A stretch of DNA of 55,000 bases from Nitrospinae bacterium AH_259_B05_G02_I21 (GTDB taxonomy: Bacteria; JADFOP01): contig JALLOF010000001.1 in the NCBI GenBank assembly GCA_027717595.1, positions 1 through 55,000 on the forward strand. Reading direction: 5' to 3'. The notes under the pieces were generated by a model. The model was not told the DNA's origin, ran no database searches, and saw only the letters and a program-made list of their open reading frames with translations. Below, in pieces: positions 8,860 through 16,080 of the stretch. Numbering within the stretch: position 1 is the first letter of the stretch; the number at the start of each line of letters is the position of its first letter. A program made the position numbers and the translations under genes.

Positions 8860-9594
8860 CTACAGCGTCCCGCCCGAGATGGTGTGGGTCTCCCCGGGTG
8901 CGAGCACGACCACCTCCACGTCCTTGTCGGCGACGAGCTTTTGGAACTCCTCGGGGGTGCCCGTCAGCAGCGGGAAAGTGCCGTAGTGCATGGGGATGAC
9001 GACCTTCGGCTTCAGCAGGTCGCAGGCGTAGGCGGCCTCGCGGGGCCCCATCGTAAACCGATCGCCAATGGGGAGCAACACCACGGCGGGCTCGTACAGC
9101 TCACGGATGAGACCCATATCGGAAAAGACACCCGTATCGCCGGCGTGATACACCCGGAGGCCCGTCTCGAGCCCGAGAATCAAGCCCGCCGGCTCGCCAC
9201 CGTAGATGAGTCGGCCGTCGTCGTCGTCCAAGAGCCCTGCGCTGTGCTGGGCCTCCACCATCGTCACCTTGAGCCCGTCTACCTCGATCGTGCCACTTTT
9301 GCCCATCGGGTTACAGTTGGCCACGCCCTTTCCCTCCAACCACTGGCAGATCTCGAAGATCGCCACCACCTGGGGGGTGTGAGCCTGTGCGAGCGGGACG
9401 GCATCGCCCATGTGGTCGAAATGCGCGTGGGTGATGAGCATAAGATCCAGGGCGTCGAAGGACTTGGCCTCTTCGGGGCAGGCCGGGTTGCCTCCGACCC
9501 ACGGGTCGATGAGCACCCGCTTGCCACCGGGCGTGGCAAGCGTGAAGGTGGAGTGGCCGAGCCACGTGATGGCGAAATCGCCGGTCGGCGCCAT
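8860..9594 (-). CDS. Metallo-beta-lactamase-fold metal-dependent hydrolase (UPF0173/UlaG-like)
   Basis: A 244-residue cytoplasmic hydrolase. The order ITWLGHSTF, the metal motif THAHFDHMGD, HAGDTGVF and the C-terminal PMHYGTFPLLTGTPEEF is the signature of the UPF0173 group, in which two metal ions are held by the His/Asp ligands. The substrate is not known for this group. It is convergent with the methyltransferase gene and ends at a good terminator. The unknown 9680-10315 gene lies 85 bp upstream in the same direction and may be co-transcribed. Confidence 0.9.
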   Translation of the reverse strand: MAPTGDFAITWLGHSTFTLATPGGKRVLIDPWVGGNPACPEEAKSFDALDLMLITHAHFDHMGDAVPLAQAHTPQVVAIFEICQWLEGKGVANCNPMGKSGTIEVDGLKVTMVEAQHSAGLLDDDDGRLIYGGEPAGLILGLETGLRVYHAGDTGVFSDMGLIRELYEPAVVLLPIGDRFTMGPREAAYACDLLKPKVVIPMHYGTFPLLTGTPEEFQKLVADKDVEVVVLAPGETHTISGGTL

Positions 9595-9679
9595 GGGACA
9601 TCCTCCTCATATCGTGTGCTGGCGTCGGGAAACGGAGTGATCGGTGCGCCCGTCACACTACCACAGCCGCTGCGGACCC

Positions 9680-10315
9680 TCAAGGCTCCGGGTCGGCGAA
9701 GAGAGGCTTGAGAAGGGTGAAAAAGGCCACGGCTTCGCCGACCACGCGCCCTTCGGCCACCGCCGGATCGTCGAACGGCACCACCCGCACGAGCTTGAGA
9801 AACGGGTGTCGTGCGAGCAGCTCGGCCGCGGCCTCGCGGGTGGCCGGCACCAGGGGCATGACGATGCCCGGCTCCGCCCGCCAGTCCCAAAGATCCTCGT
9901 TTACGCCGATGAAAAGCCCCCGGGCGGCGAAGGCGTCCCAGGACGCAAGGAGCCGCTCTACGTGGCGGGCCATGGTCGGGCCTTGGGAGATGAAGGCGAA
10001 AAAGAAATAGTTGCCCCACCACGCCATCCAGCGGAAGGTGAAGGTGGCCTCGCGGGAGAAGTGCTTCGGCAGGTCGAGGTAGACGTAGGGCAGGTCGTGG
10101 TAGTACTCGCCTCCGGCCTGCTGGCCGCGGCTGGCGTCGAGGCCGTCCGGGGCGAGCCAGCTCTTCGAGTCGTGGCACAGCGGCAGCAGCTCTTTGCGGA
10201 TGGCCGTCAAGAGGAGGCGGAGCTTCCCCCGGATGGCTTTCCTGGCATAAAAGAACTCCCGCTCCTGAAGATGGGACCGTTCTTCCTCGGACAGCTGGAT
10301 GGGATCGACGGGCAA
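9680..10315 (-). CDS. Conserved-looking protein of unknown function
   Basis: A 211-residue soluble protein that I do not recognise. It opens with an acidic and then basic helical region (LSEEERSHLQEREFF) and has a central aromatic stretch (FTFRWMAWWGNYFFFAFISQGP) that could be a buried core or a single weak membrane segment. The start appears to be a TTG at 10315 without a clear ribosome-binding site, so the N-terminus is uncertain. Codon use resembles the neighbours, and the overlapping plus-strand frames look like shadows. It is divergent from the iron-transport operon. Confidence 0.65.
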   Translation of the reverse strand: MPVDPIQLSEEERSHLQEREFFYARKAIRGKLRLLLTAIRKELLPLCHDSKSWLAPDGLDASRGQQAGGEYYHDLPYVYLDLPKHFSREATFTFRWMAWWGNYFFFAFISQGPTMARHVERLLASWDAFAARGLFIGVNEDLWDWRAEPGIVMPLVPATREAAAELLARHPFLKLVRVVPFDDPAVAEGRVVGEAVAFFTLLKPLFADPEP

Positions 10316-10438
10316 GGGACTCAGCCGATCAGCCTTGAGTGAAGGCGTTTTGTTGGATGGTTGGCGGCTGTGGGTGCGCGCGACAAGCGAACTCCATTGA
10401 TGATGCTGATTTTAAATGGGAAACGTGCCTGAAAAGTC

Positions 10439-10468
10439 TTGACTTCCAAGAGAATATTGCCATATTAT
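10439..10468 (+). promoter_or_regulatory. Candidate promoter of the iron ABC transporter operon
   Basis: TTGACT (10439-10444) and TATTAT (10463-10468) are spaced by 18 bp. Transcription would start near 10475, and a Fur-box palindrome lies just downstream at 10480-10502. The 345-bp spacer 10316-10660 is much more AT-rich than its surroundings and holds this promoter, two Fur-like boxes and the ribosome-binding site AAGGAGGG at 10648; I see no gene in it. Confidence 0.5.
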
Positions 10469-10479
10469 CTAGTAGGCAT

Positions 10480-10502
10480 ATGATATTGATTATCAATATC
10501 AT
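10480..10502 (+). promoter_or_regulatory. Fur-box-like operator 1
   Basis: A perfect 23-bp palindrome with arms ATGATATTGAT and ATCAATATCAT around a central T. Its 19-bp core (10482-10500) matches the classical Fur box at 16 of 19 positions by my count. It sits at about +5 to +27 of the candidate promoter, where a bound repressor would block transcription, so iron-dependent control of the transporter is likely. Confidence 0.75.
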
Positions 10503-10597
10503 TTACCTTCGGTTGGACATTCACCTTCAAGAATACGCGCTACTCCCTGATGGGGCAAGATGAAAGGGTAGGTGCGTTGATTTTTGTAGAAGCAACT

Positions 10598-10616
10598 GAT
10601 TATGAGAATCAATACC
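10598..10616 (+). promoter_or_regulatory. Fur-box-like operator 2
   Basis: The 19-bp stretch GATTATGAGAATCAATACC matches the classical Fur consensus at 15 of 19 positions. It lies 45 bp before the ATG of the iron-binding protein gene and 96 bp after operator 1. A second site would strengthen repression by a Fur-like protein; it is less symmetric than the first. Confidence 0.5.
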
Positions 10617-10660
10617 AAATTCCCGCGCTCTCACGAGATGCATGGTTAAGGAGGGCAGAA

Positions 10661-11710
10661 ATGGAGTCTCCAATGGACGGAATAACGAGGCGAACATTCG
10701 TGGCCGCGTTGTGCCTGGTCGCTCTTGCGGTGGCGGGGCTCACCCCCACGAAGGCCCTGGCAAAGAAAGGGCTAGTGGTCTACTCCGCCCGCAAAGAGCA
10801 GCTGATTCGGCCCACTATTCAGGCCTTTGAGAAAGAGACGGGCATCCGGGTCACGCTGCTTACGGGCAAAGCCGGGGAGCTGGCCCGGCGCATCGAAATC
10901 GAGCGCAACAACCCCCAGGGGGACGTGTTCGTGGGGACCGCCGCCGGCATCTCCGAGCTGCTTCGGCGCAAAGGGCTCTTGAGCCCACACACGTCGCGGC
11001 ACACCCGGGCGATTCCCGACGAGTTCAGGGCCGCCGACGGCACGTGGGTGGGGGTCACCGGCCGTGTCCGGGTGATTATCTACAACAAAGACATGGTGAA
11101 GGATTCCGATCTTCCCACCTCCTTTTTCGACCTGACCGTCCCGCGCTGGAAGGGCAAAGTGGCGGTGGCGTCCATGGGAGAGCGGACCACCGTGAGCTGG
11201 CTGGCATCCATCATGGCGATAAAAGGCGAGGCCTTCACCGTGCAATACGTCCGGGGCCTGAAGGCCAACGGGCTCAAGGTGTTGAAGAACAACACCGAGG
11301 TCCGCCGCGCCGTGGCCCGTGGCGAATACCCCCTGGGGGTCACCAACCACTACTACTTCATGATCCAAAAACACGAGGACCCGACGAGCCCCATCGGGAT
11401 TCTCTATCCCGACCAAGGCGACGGCCAGATGGGAACCCCTATGGCGACGATTACGGTCGCCATCGTCCGGGGCGCCAAGCACCTGAAGCAAGCCCAACGG
11501 TTCATCGACTTCCTCTTGCAGCCCACGGGCAACCGGCTGCTCGTCGAAGGGAAATACGAGCTCCCGCTGGCCAACGGCGTCAAGCCCGTCGGTCTCGAAC
11601 ACGGTGTCAAGGGCCTCGGCGAGTTCAAGCGGGCGCCGGTCACCCAGGTCCAGATGGCCGATTTCGAACCCCTAGTGGAGAAGCGCCTTGGCACGTTCCT
11701 TATCCCTTAG
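10661..11710 (+). CDS. fbpA: Periplasmic ferric-iron-binding protein, FbpA/FutA type
   Basis: A 349-residue binding protein for Fe(III) uptake. The N-terminus (ITRRTFVAAL, hydrophobic core, ALA) looks like a Tat signal peptide. The mature protein begins KKGLVVYSARKEQLIRP and carries family landmarks (GLVVYSAR, PRWKGKVAVA, QRFIDFLL). The paired tyrosines Y231-Y232 in TNHYYFMI match the Fe-binding tyrosines of FbpA. The ATG at 10661 is fixed by AAGGAGGG 5-6 bp upstream, although the frame is open further up. It is followed by an overlapping permease and then an ATPase gene, a classic fbpABC order, under Fur-like operators. Confidence 0.92.
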   Translation: MESPMDGITRRTFVAALCLVALAVAGLTPTKALAKKGLVVYSARKEQLIRPTIQAFEKETGIRVTLLTGKAGELARRIEIERNNPQGDVFVGTAAGISELLRRKGLLSPHTSRHTRAIPDEFRAADGTWVGVTGRVRVIIYNKDMVKDSDLPTSFFDLTVPRWKGKVAVASMGERTTVSWLASIMAIKGEAFTVQYVRGLKANGLKVLKNNTEVRRAVARGEYPLGVTNHYYFMIQKHEDPTSPIGILYPDQGDGQMGTPMATITVAIVRGAKHLKQAQRFIDFLLQPTGNRLLVEGKYELPLANGVKPVGLEHGVKGLGEFKRAPVTQVQMADFEPLVEKRLGTFLIP

Positions 11711-13343
11711 CTCGGCCGCACGGCGACCCAGAGTCCTGGAAAGGGAGCGGCTTCGGCACCTTGCGGGCTTCGCCCTCACAGGGGTCGTGGCGATCCCCAT
11801 CCTGGGGCCCCTGGCCTTTCTGGCGTGGAAGGGGCTCGGCCCGGGGGTTGGAGAGTTCCTGGGCAGGATGAGCGAGCTCGGCCTCCTCTGGATCATCGCC
11901 CGGGTGTGTCTGCTGGCGGTCGTCACCACCGCTCTGGCCATCTTCTGGGCGGTTCCTCTGGCCTGGCTCACCGCCAGGACCGATCTTCCCGGCCGCGAGA
12001 TGATCCACTGGCTCGCCCCCCTGCCCTTGGCGATCCCCCCCTACATCGGGGCCCTTGTCTATCAAATCCTCCTGGCTCCCTCGGGAGCCTTCAACCACAT
12101 GGTGGCGCGGATGGCGGGCCAGCCGCCCTCCCAGGTCCAAGTGGTGAACATCTACAGCCTCTGGGGGGCAGCGTGGGTCTTGAGCCTGTTCACCTACCCG
12201 TATATCTATCTGCTGGTGCGGGCCGCGCTGGATCGGGCCAACCCCGCCCTCGAGGAGGTGGCCCACGCCGCCGGGATGGGCCGTTGGGGGGTTGCGCGAC
12301 ACGTCATCCTCCCGCTGCTTAGGCCATCGCTTCTTGCCGGGAGCCTTATGGTATTCCTTTACTGCTGGGCCGACTTCGGGGTGGTCTCTCTGTTGCGGGT
12401 CCGTACCTTGACCTCCGTGATCTACGACTACGTGCAAGGGACGATGGACTGGGTCGTCCCGGCGGGGCTCTCGGTGGTTCTGGTCCTCATGACCATTGGT
12501 CTGCTGCTGACCCAGCTCCGATTCCTCGGGCGGGCCCGCTACACCCAAGTCACGAGCCGGAGCCGCCCGCCGGAGCGCATCCCTCTCGGCGCGGGAGCCC
12601 GACGGCTCGCCTACGGCTTCGTGGCGCTGGTCATGAGCTGCTCCTTCTTCCTCCCCGTGGTCGTCCTGATTCTCCAGGCCTCCCGGCTCGGGGTCGGGGA
12701 GCTAGCTGCCGTCCTCAGCCTCGAGATGCGGGTGGTCGTCAATTCTCTCTGGATGGCCGCGCTCGGGGCCACGCTTGCCCTGCTGCTCGCTTTGGCCGTC
12801 GGATGGTTTCAGGAGCGACGCCGACGGGGTTGGGGCGCCTCCACCCTCTTCCAGGTCGGCTACGCGATCCCGGGCACCGTCCTCGGCCTGGGCCTGGTGG
12901 GGTTTTTCCACACCACCCTGCCCTGGGTCTACGCCTCGCCCCTCGTGGTGGCCCTCGGCTACGTCGTCCTCTTCACCACCCCGGCGTTCCAAGCCGTCAA
13001 GGCTGCGATCGAGCAGCTCTCGCTCTCGCTGGAGGAGGCGGCCAGGGCGCTTGGGCGGGGATCGCTTCGGACATTTTGGGAGGTGACCTTACCGCTGATT
13101 CGCCCAGGGTTGGTTGGGGGATGGGTGTTGGTCTTCATCCTCTCGATGCGGGAGCTCGCGGCAACCCTCATCGTCCGTCCTCCCGGGTTCGACACCCTGC
13201 CGGTCCGTATCTGGATCTACACGATGGACATCGGACCGGAGCCAAGGGCGGCCGCGCTGGCCTTGACCCTTGTGGCCCTCGTGGCGATTCCGTGGCTGGC
13301 CCTCATGCTTTGGCGCCCCAGGGCCATCGCCTGGAGCTCGTGA
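11688..13343 (+). CDS. fbpB: Ferric-iron ABC transporter permease, FbpB type (fused double permease)
   Basis: A 551-residue inner-membrane protein with two tandem permease halves of about six helices each. Each half has an EAA loop: EEVAHAAGMGRWGVARHVIL near residue 190 and EEAARALGRGSLRTFWEVTL near residue 450, which bind the two ATPase copies. The start is a TTG at 11688, inside the end of fbpA (23-bp overlap), with GTGGAG 7 bp before it; no better start exists nearby, so the two genes are translationally coupled. The ATPase gene follows after 7 bp. Confidence 0.9.
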   Translation: MARSLSLSSAARRPRVLERERLRHLAGFALTGVVAIPILGPLAFLAWKGLGPGVGEFLGRMSELGLLWIIARVCLLAVVTTALAIFWAVPLAWLTARTDLPGREMIHWLAPLPLAIPPYIGALVYQILLAPSGAFNHMVARMAGQPPSQVQVVNIYSLWGAAWVLSLFTYPYIYLLVRAALDRANPALEEVAHAAGMGRWGVARHVILPLLRPSLLAGSLMVFLYCWADFGVVSLLRVRTLTSVIYDYVQGTMDWVVPAGLSVVLVLMTIGLLLTQLRFLGRARYTQVTSRSRPPERIPLGAGARRLAYGFVALVMSCSFFLPVVVLILQASRLGVGELAAVLSLEMRVVVNSLWMAALGATLALLLALAVGWFQERRRRGWGASTLFQVGYAIPGTVLGLGLVGFFHTTLPWVYASPLVVALGYVVLFTTPAFQAVKAAIEQLSLSLEEAARALGRGSLRTFWEVTLPLIRPGLVGGWVLVFILSMRELAATLIVRPPGFDTLPVRIWIYTMDIGPEPRAAALALTLVALVAIPWLALMLWRPRAIAWSS

Positions 13344-13350
13344 GGCACCG

Positions 13351-14382
13351 ATGAGTCTGCTGCGCATCGAAGGGTTGACCAAGCGATACGCCCCGAACGA
13401 TCCCGCCGCCGTGGACGACCTCACCATCACGGTGGAGAAAGGGGAGATAGTGGCCCTCCTTGGGCCGAGCGGCTGCGGGAAGACGACCACGATACGGCTC
13501 ATCGCCGGATTCGAGGTCCCGGACGCAGGAGAGATCGAGGTCGGTGGGGAGCTCATGGCCGGCGCGAAGACCTTCGTTCCACCGGAGCGACGCGGGGTCG
13601 GGGTCGTCTTCCAGGACTACGCGCTGTTCCCGCACCTGACCGTGGAGCAAAACATCGCCTTCGGCCTAAGAGGGCTCGACGCCAAGTCCAAGGAGGAGCG
13701 CCTGCGGACGATCATCGAGTCCGTGGAGCTTGGGCCCTTCGCCAAGCGGTATCCCCACGAGCTCTCCGGCGGCCAGCAGCAGCGGGTGGCCCTCGCCCGG
13801 GCCCTCGCCCCGCAGCCTGCCCTCTTGCTGCTGGATGAGCCGTTGGGCGCCCTGGACGCCCAGCTGAAAAAGGAGATGATCGTAGAGCTCAAGGTGCTAC
13901 AGCGCCAGCTCGGTGTCACCACCCTCTACATCACCCACGACCAGGCCCAGGCCATGACGGTGGCCGACGAGCTGGCCGTCATGAAGGACGGTCGGCTCGA
14001 GCAGGTCGGCCCTCCGGAGCTCGTCTACCGACGGCCGCGCAGCCGGTTCGTCGCCTCCTTCCTCGGGCAAGCCCTGGTGTTGGAGGGGCACGTCAGGTCC
14101 GGGCAGGTGGAGACCGCCCTAGGTACCTTCCCGATGTTCCGGCCCGATGGAAAGGTGACGCTTGCCTTCCGGCCCGAGGACCTCCAGATCGACCCGTTTG
14201 GAACGATCCGGGGCCGTCTCATCCATCGGATGTTCCTGGGCGATGGGGGAGAGCTCTACCTCGTGGATGTCAACGGTCTTCGAGTCCGGTGCACGTGCCC
14301 TGCCAATGGGATATGGCCGCATCAGGTGGGTGAGGACGTGGGCTTGACCATCGTCCAGACGCCCGCCACGCTGGAGGAGTGA
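13351..14382 (+). CDS. fbpC: Ferric-iron ABC transporter ATP-binding protein, FbpC type
   Basis: A 343-residue ATPase. Walker A is GPSGCGKTT (residues 38-46), the signature is LSGGQQQR, Walker B is LLLLDEPLGALD and the switch histidine is in YITHDQ. The C-terminal third has a TOBE-type regulatory region with AFRPEDLQI. The start ATG lies 8 bp after the permease stop; the frame is open further upstream only within the permease gene. It powers iron import by the two preceding proteins. A hairpin follows 15 bp after the stop. Confidence 0.93.
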   Translation: MSLLRIEGLTKRYAPNDPAAVDDLTITVEKGEIVALLGPSGCGKTTTIRLIAGFEVPDAGEIEVGGELMAGAKTFVPPERRGVGVVFQDYALFPHLTVEQNIAFGLRGLDAKSKEERLRTIIESVELGPFAKRYPHELSGGQQQRVALARALAPQPALLLLDEPLGALDAQLKKEMIVELKVLQRQLGVTTLYITHDQAQAMTVADELAVMKDGRLEQVGPPELVYRRPRSRFVASFLGQALVLEGHVRSGQVETALGTFPMFRPDGKVTLAFRPEDLQIDPFGTIRGRLIHRMFLGDGGELYLVDVNGLRVRCTCPANGIWPHQVGEDVGLTIVQTPATLEE

Positions 14383-14597
14383 GAATAACACGCTGCGGGC
14401 CCGTTGGCTCAACGGGTCCTGGCTAGCTAAGACAAAGAAAAAAGGGCCACCGGCCAACTTCCTAAAGGTCTAACCGGTGACCCCCGAGGACAAGCAGCAA
14501 AAGGCGAAAAGGCCCTTTTGTGCTTGACCACTTTTTAATTTACGCCACCGGCGCGGGGAAGTCAATTCAACCCGGTCGCCGACGGAAAGGATCCTGT
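14383..14597 (+). promoter_or_regulatory. Structured leader upstream of the envelope gene cluster
   Basis: A 215-bp spacer with more RNA structure than expected. A 9-bp stem with one G-T pair (14397-14405 with 14411-14419) follows fbpC. CACCGG (from about 14448) can pair with CCGGTG (from about 14474), and an AAAAGGGCC / GGCCCTTTT pair spans about 70 nt and competes with the terminator hairpin at 14491-14526. This is the layout of an attenuator or riboswitch, but it fits none of the ligand classes I know. No strong promoter is seen inside, so transcription may enter from fbpC. Confidence 0.4.
14491..14536 (+). terminator. Intrinsic terminator or attenuator hairpin
   Basis: CAAGCA (14491-14496), one unpaired G, then CAAAAGG (14498-14504) pair with CCTTTTG (14514-14520) and TGCTTG (14521-14526) around a 9-nt loop. 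Five T residues follow at 14532-14536. It would end the fbpABC transcript or act as an attenuator for the genes that start at 14598. Confidence 0.55.
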
Positions 14598-15098
14598 ATG
14601 GAAACCACGCTCGTCGTCAAAGAGGTTGCTCTGTGCACCAGGACACGATGCCCCCTCCTCATTCTCCAGGAGGTGGTCAGCGGTGATGAACTCAATATCC
14701 CCCTTGGAGTGGTGGAGGCCTGCCTTGTCGGTTGCCTCCTCCACGAGGACGGCGCAGGGGCGGAACGGTGCATGGCTCTCCTCACCGCGGCCTTGGAGGA
14801 GGCCACCGGCGAACTGGTGGCCATCGAAATCGGGCGGGCAGAGTTTGGGCCGTGGTGGGCGGAGTTGATCTTTCGTCGGGACGACGGGAGCGCCCGAAGG
14901 TATCGGTGTCGGCCAGCCGACGCTGCAATCATTGCCGTGGCCTTTCGAGTGCCCCTAGCCCTGGAGAAAAAAGAGAAGGAACTAGAAGGCTCGAGCGACC
15001 TCGACCCGTCGAGGGTCACCCATTGGCTGTCGAGCCTTTCGCCCGAAGACTTTGAGAGGCCTGGCGAGGAGCCTTCCAGAGGCACACCGCCGGATTAA
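14598..15098 (+). CDS. Bifunctional nuclease (BFN/DUF151) domain protein
   Basis: A 166-residue cytoplasmic protein. The core (residues 1-125) follows the BFN pattern: a start LVVKEVAL, a cysteine-rich CTRTRCPLLILQEV, IPLGVVEACLVGCLL at the position of the usual PIWIGxxEAxAI, a helix, then AELIFRRDDGS and the conserved end CRPADAAIIAVAFRVPL (usually RPSDAIALALR). Some family members are reported to have DNase/RNase activity; whether this divergent one does is unknown. AAAGGA lies 6 bp before the ATG. It heads a run of exported redox and metal proteins after a structured leader. Confidence 0.7.
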   Translation: METTLVVKEVALCTRTRCPLLILQEVVSGDELNIPLGVVEACLVGCLLHEDGAGAERCMALLTAALEEATGELVAIEIGRAEFGPWWAELIFRRDDGSARRYRCRPADAAIIAVAFRVPLALEKKEKELEGSSDLDPSRVTHWLSSLSPEDFERPGEEPSRGTPPD

Positions 15099-15144
15099 CT
15101 CCAACAGGGGCGGACACCGCCCCACCAACCATAAGGAGGTTGCC

Positions 15145-15390
15145 ATGACAAATCCAGAGGGTGAGATGCTTTACCAGTCCATCGAGGAGGTGGAGGAGAA
15201 GTGCTCCAATTTCGAGGCAGCCGCGTTTGCTGACATCACACCGCACATCTGGGGCTACTGCTTCAAGGTCGAGTGGCCCTTCTCCATCGCCATCTTCAAG
15301 CAGCACCGGGAAGGGGCCTTCATGCACGAGAAGACATGCGAGGAGCACAAGAAGGACTTCGAGGCATGGCACAATGGGGAGGACACCTAA
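15145..15390 (+). CDS. Small acidic protein of unknown function
   Basis: An 81-residue soluble protein that I do not recognise. It has no signal peptide or membrane segment. It is rich in acidic residues and carries three cysteines and several histidines, including the C-terminal group HEKTCEEHKKDFEAWH, which could bind a metal. A near-perfect AAGGAGG 5 bp before the ATG shows it is well translated. It lies 30 bp before the P19 gene, so a role in the same metal or redox pathway is a reasonable guess and no more. Confidence 0.65.
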   Translation: MTNPEGEMLYQSIEEVEEKCSNFEAAAFADITPHIWGYCFKVEWPFSIAIFKQHREGAFMHEKTCEEHKKDFEAWHNGEDT

Positions 15391-15420
15391 GAGCCCGCTC
15401 ACTTGGGAGGAGAGAAAATC

Positions 15421-15945
15421 ATGCGGAAACGGCTCTGCCATTGGTTCGTTGTTGCGGTGTCCTTGCTCGTGGTTGTTGGAGTGGCCTTCCCCCACGAGAT
15501 CGAGATTGGAAAGGCCGTAGTGCTCAACGGGATGGAAATTGAGGCCGTCTACGAACAGCCAGTGACCCTGGAGCCCATGCGGGGCATGGGCCCGCCCCGG
15601 GATAAAGCCGAGATCCACCTGGAGGCCGAAATCAAAGCCGTGAGGGGAAATCGCTGGGGATTCGAGGCCGGTTCCTGGGTTCCCTATCTCACTATTTTGT
15701 ACCGCTGGACTAAGGTGGGTTCTGGCGAAACGGGTTGGGGCACCTTTAAACCCATGGTGGGCCCTGAAGGGCCCCATTACGGAGCCAACGCCCGACTGGA
15801 AGGGGCAGGGAAGTACCGCTTGACCTACCGGGTGGAGCCCCCGAGCCTCGCCCGCCACGCCGGTGACGAGGAAGGGATGCCGGCTTGGTTCGAGCCCTTC
15901 GAGGCTTCCTGGGAGTTCACCTTCAAGGGGTTCGGAAAAAAGTAG
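15421..15945 (+). CDS. P19/Tp34-family periplasmic iron/copper-binding protein
   Basis: A 174-residue protein with a Sec signal peptide (hydrophobic core ending at about AFP). The mature part closely follows the P19 family of high-affinity periplasmic iron-uptake proteins: VLNGMEIEAVYEQPV, AEIHLEAEI (His and Glu ligands), GTFKPMVGPEGPHYGAN (Met and His seven apart, as M88 and H95 in Campylobacter P19), and a later His in SLARHAGDE. P19 binds Cu/Fe in a dimer. The ATG at 15421 is preceded by GGGAGGAG. Usual partners are an FTR1-type permease and thiol/redox proteins; no FTR1 is in this window. Confidence 0.88.
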   Translation: MRKRLCHWFVVAVSLLVVVGVAFPHEIEIGKAVVLNGMEIEAVYEQPVTLEPMRGMGPPRDKAEIHLEAEIKAVRGNRWGFEAGSWVPYLTILYRWTKVGSGETGWGTFKPMVGPEGPHYGANARLEGAGKYRLTYRVEPPSLARHAGDEEGMPAWFEPFEASWEFTFKGFGKK

Positions 15946-15958
15946 AGGAGGTGATGCG

Positions 15959-16069
15959 ATGGAAAAACCGTATTGTACGGAGCCCTTCCCAAGAGGGCCT
16001 TTGGAGAAGGGCGTACTCGTTAGCAGGAGAGGCCGTTCGCGTTCACACCAATGTTCACTCAGTAGATAG
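15959..16069 (+). CDS. Possible 36-residue small ORF
   Basis: A short frame between the P19 and porin genes, beginning with an ATG that has GAGGAGG 6 bp upstream. The encoded peptide is basic, has no signal peptide and matches nothing I know. It overlaps a strong hairpin, so the ribosome-binding site could serve another purpose. Kept only because of the good Shine-Dalgarno sequence. Confidence 0.2.
   Translation: MEKPYCTEPFPRGPLEKGVLVSRRGRSRSHQCSLSR
15982..16012 (+). other. Intercistronic hairpin
   Basis: GCCCTTC (15982-15988) plus CCAA pairs with TTGG plus GAAGGGC (16006-16012), giving an 11-bp stem with one bulged base and an 8-nt loop. No T run follows. It sits in the 135-bp gap between the P19 and porin genes and may protect or process the mRNA. 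Confidence 0.45.
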
Positions 16070-16080
16070 GAGGGTTTGTC

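Noticed and set aside
8132-8986. A 284-codon plus-strand frame
   Set aside because: It is out of frame with the TrmJ-type gene over its whole length and runs through the terminator of the opposite gene.
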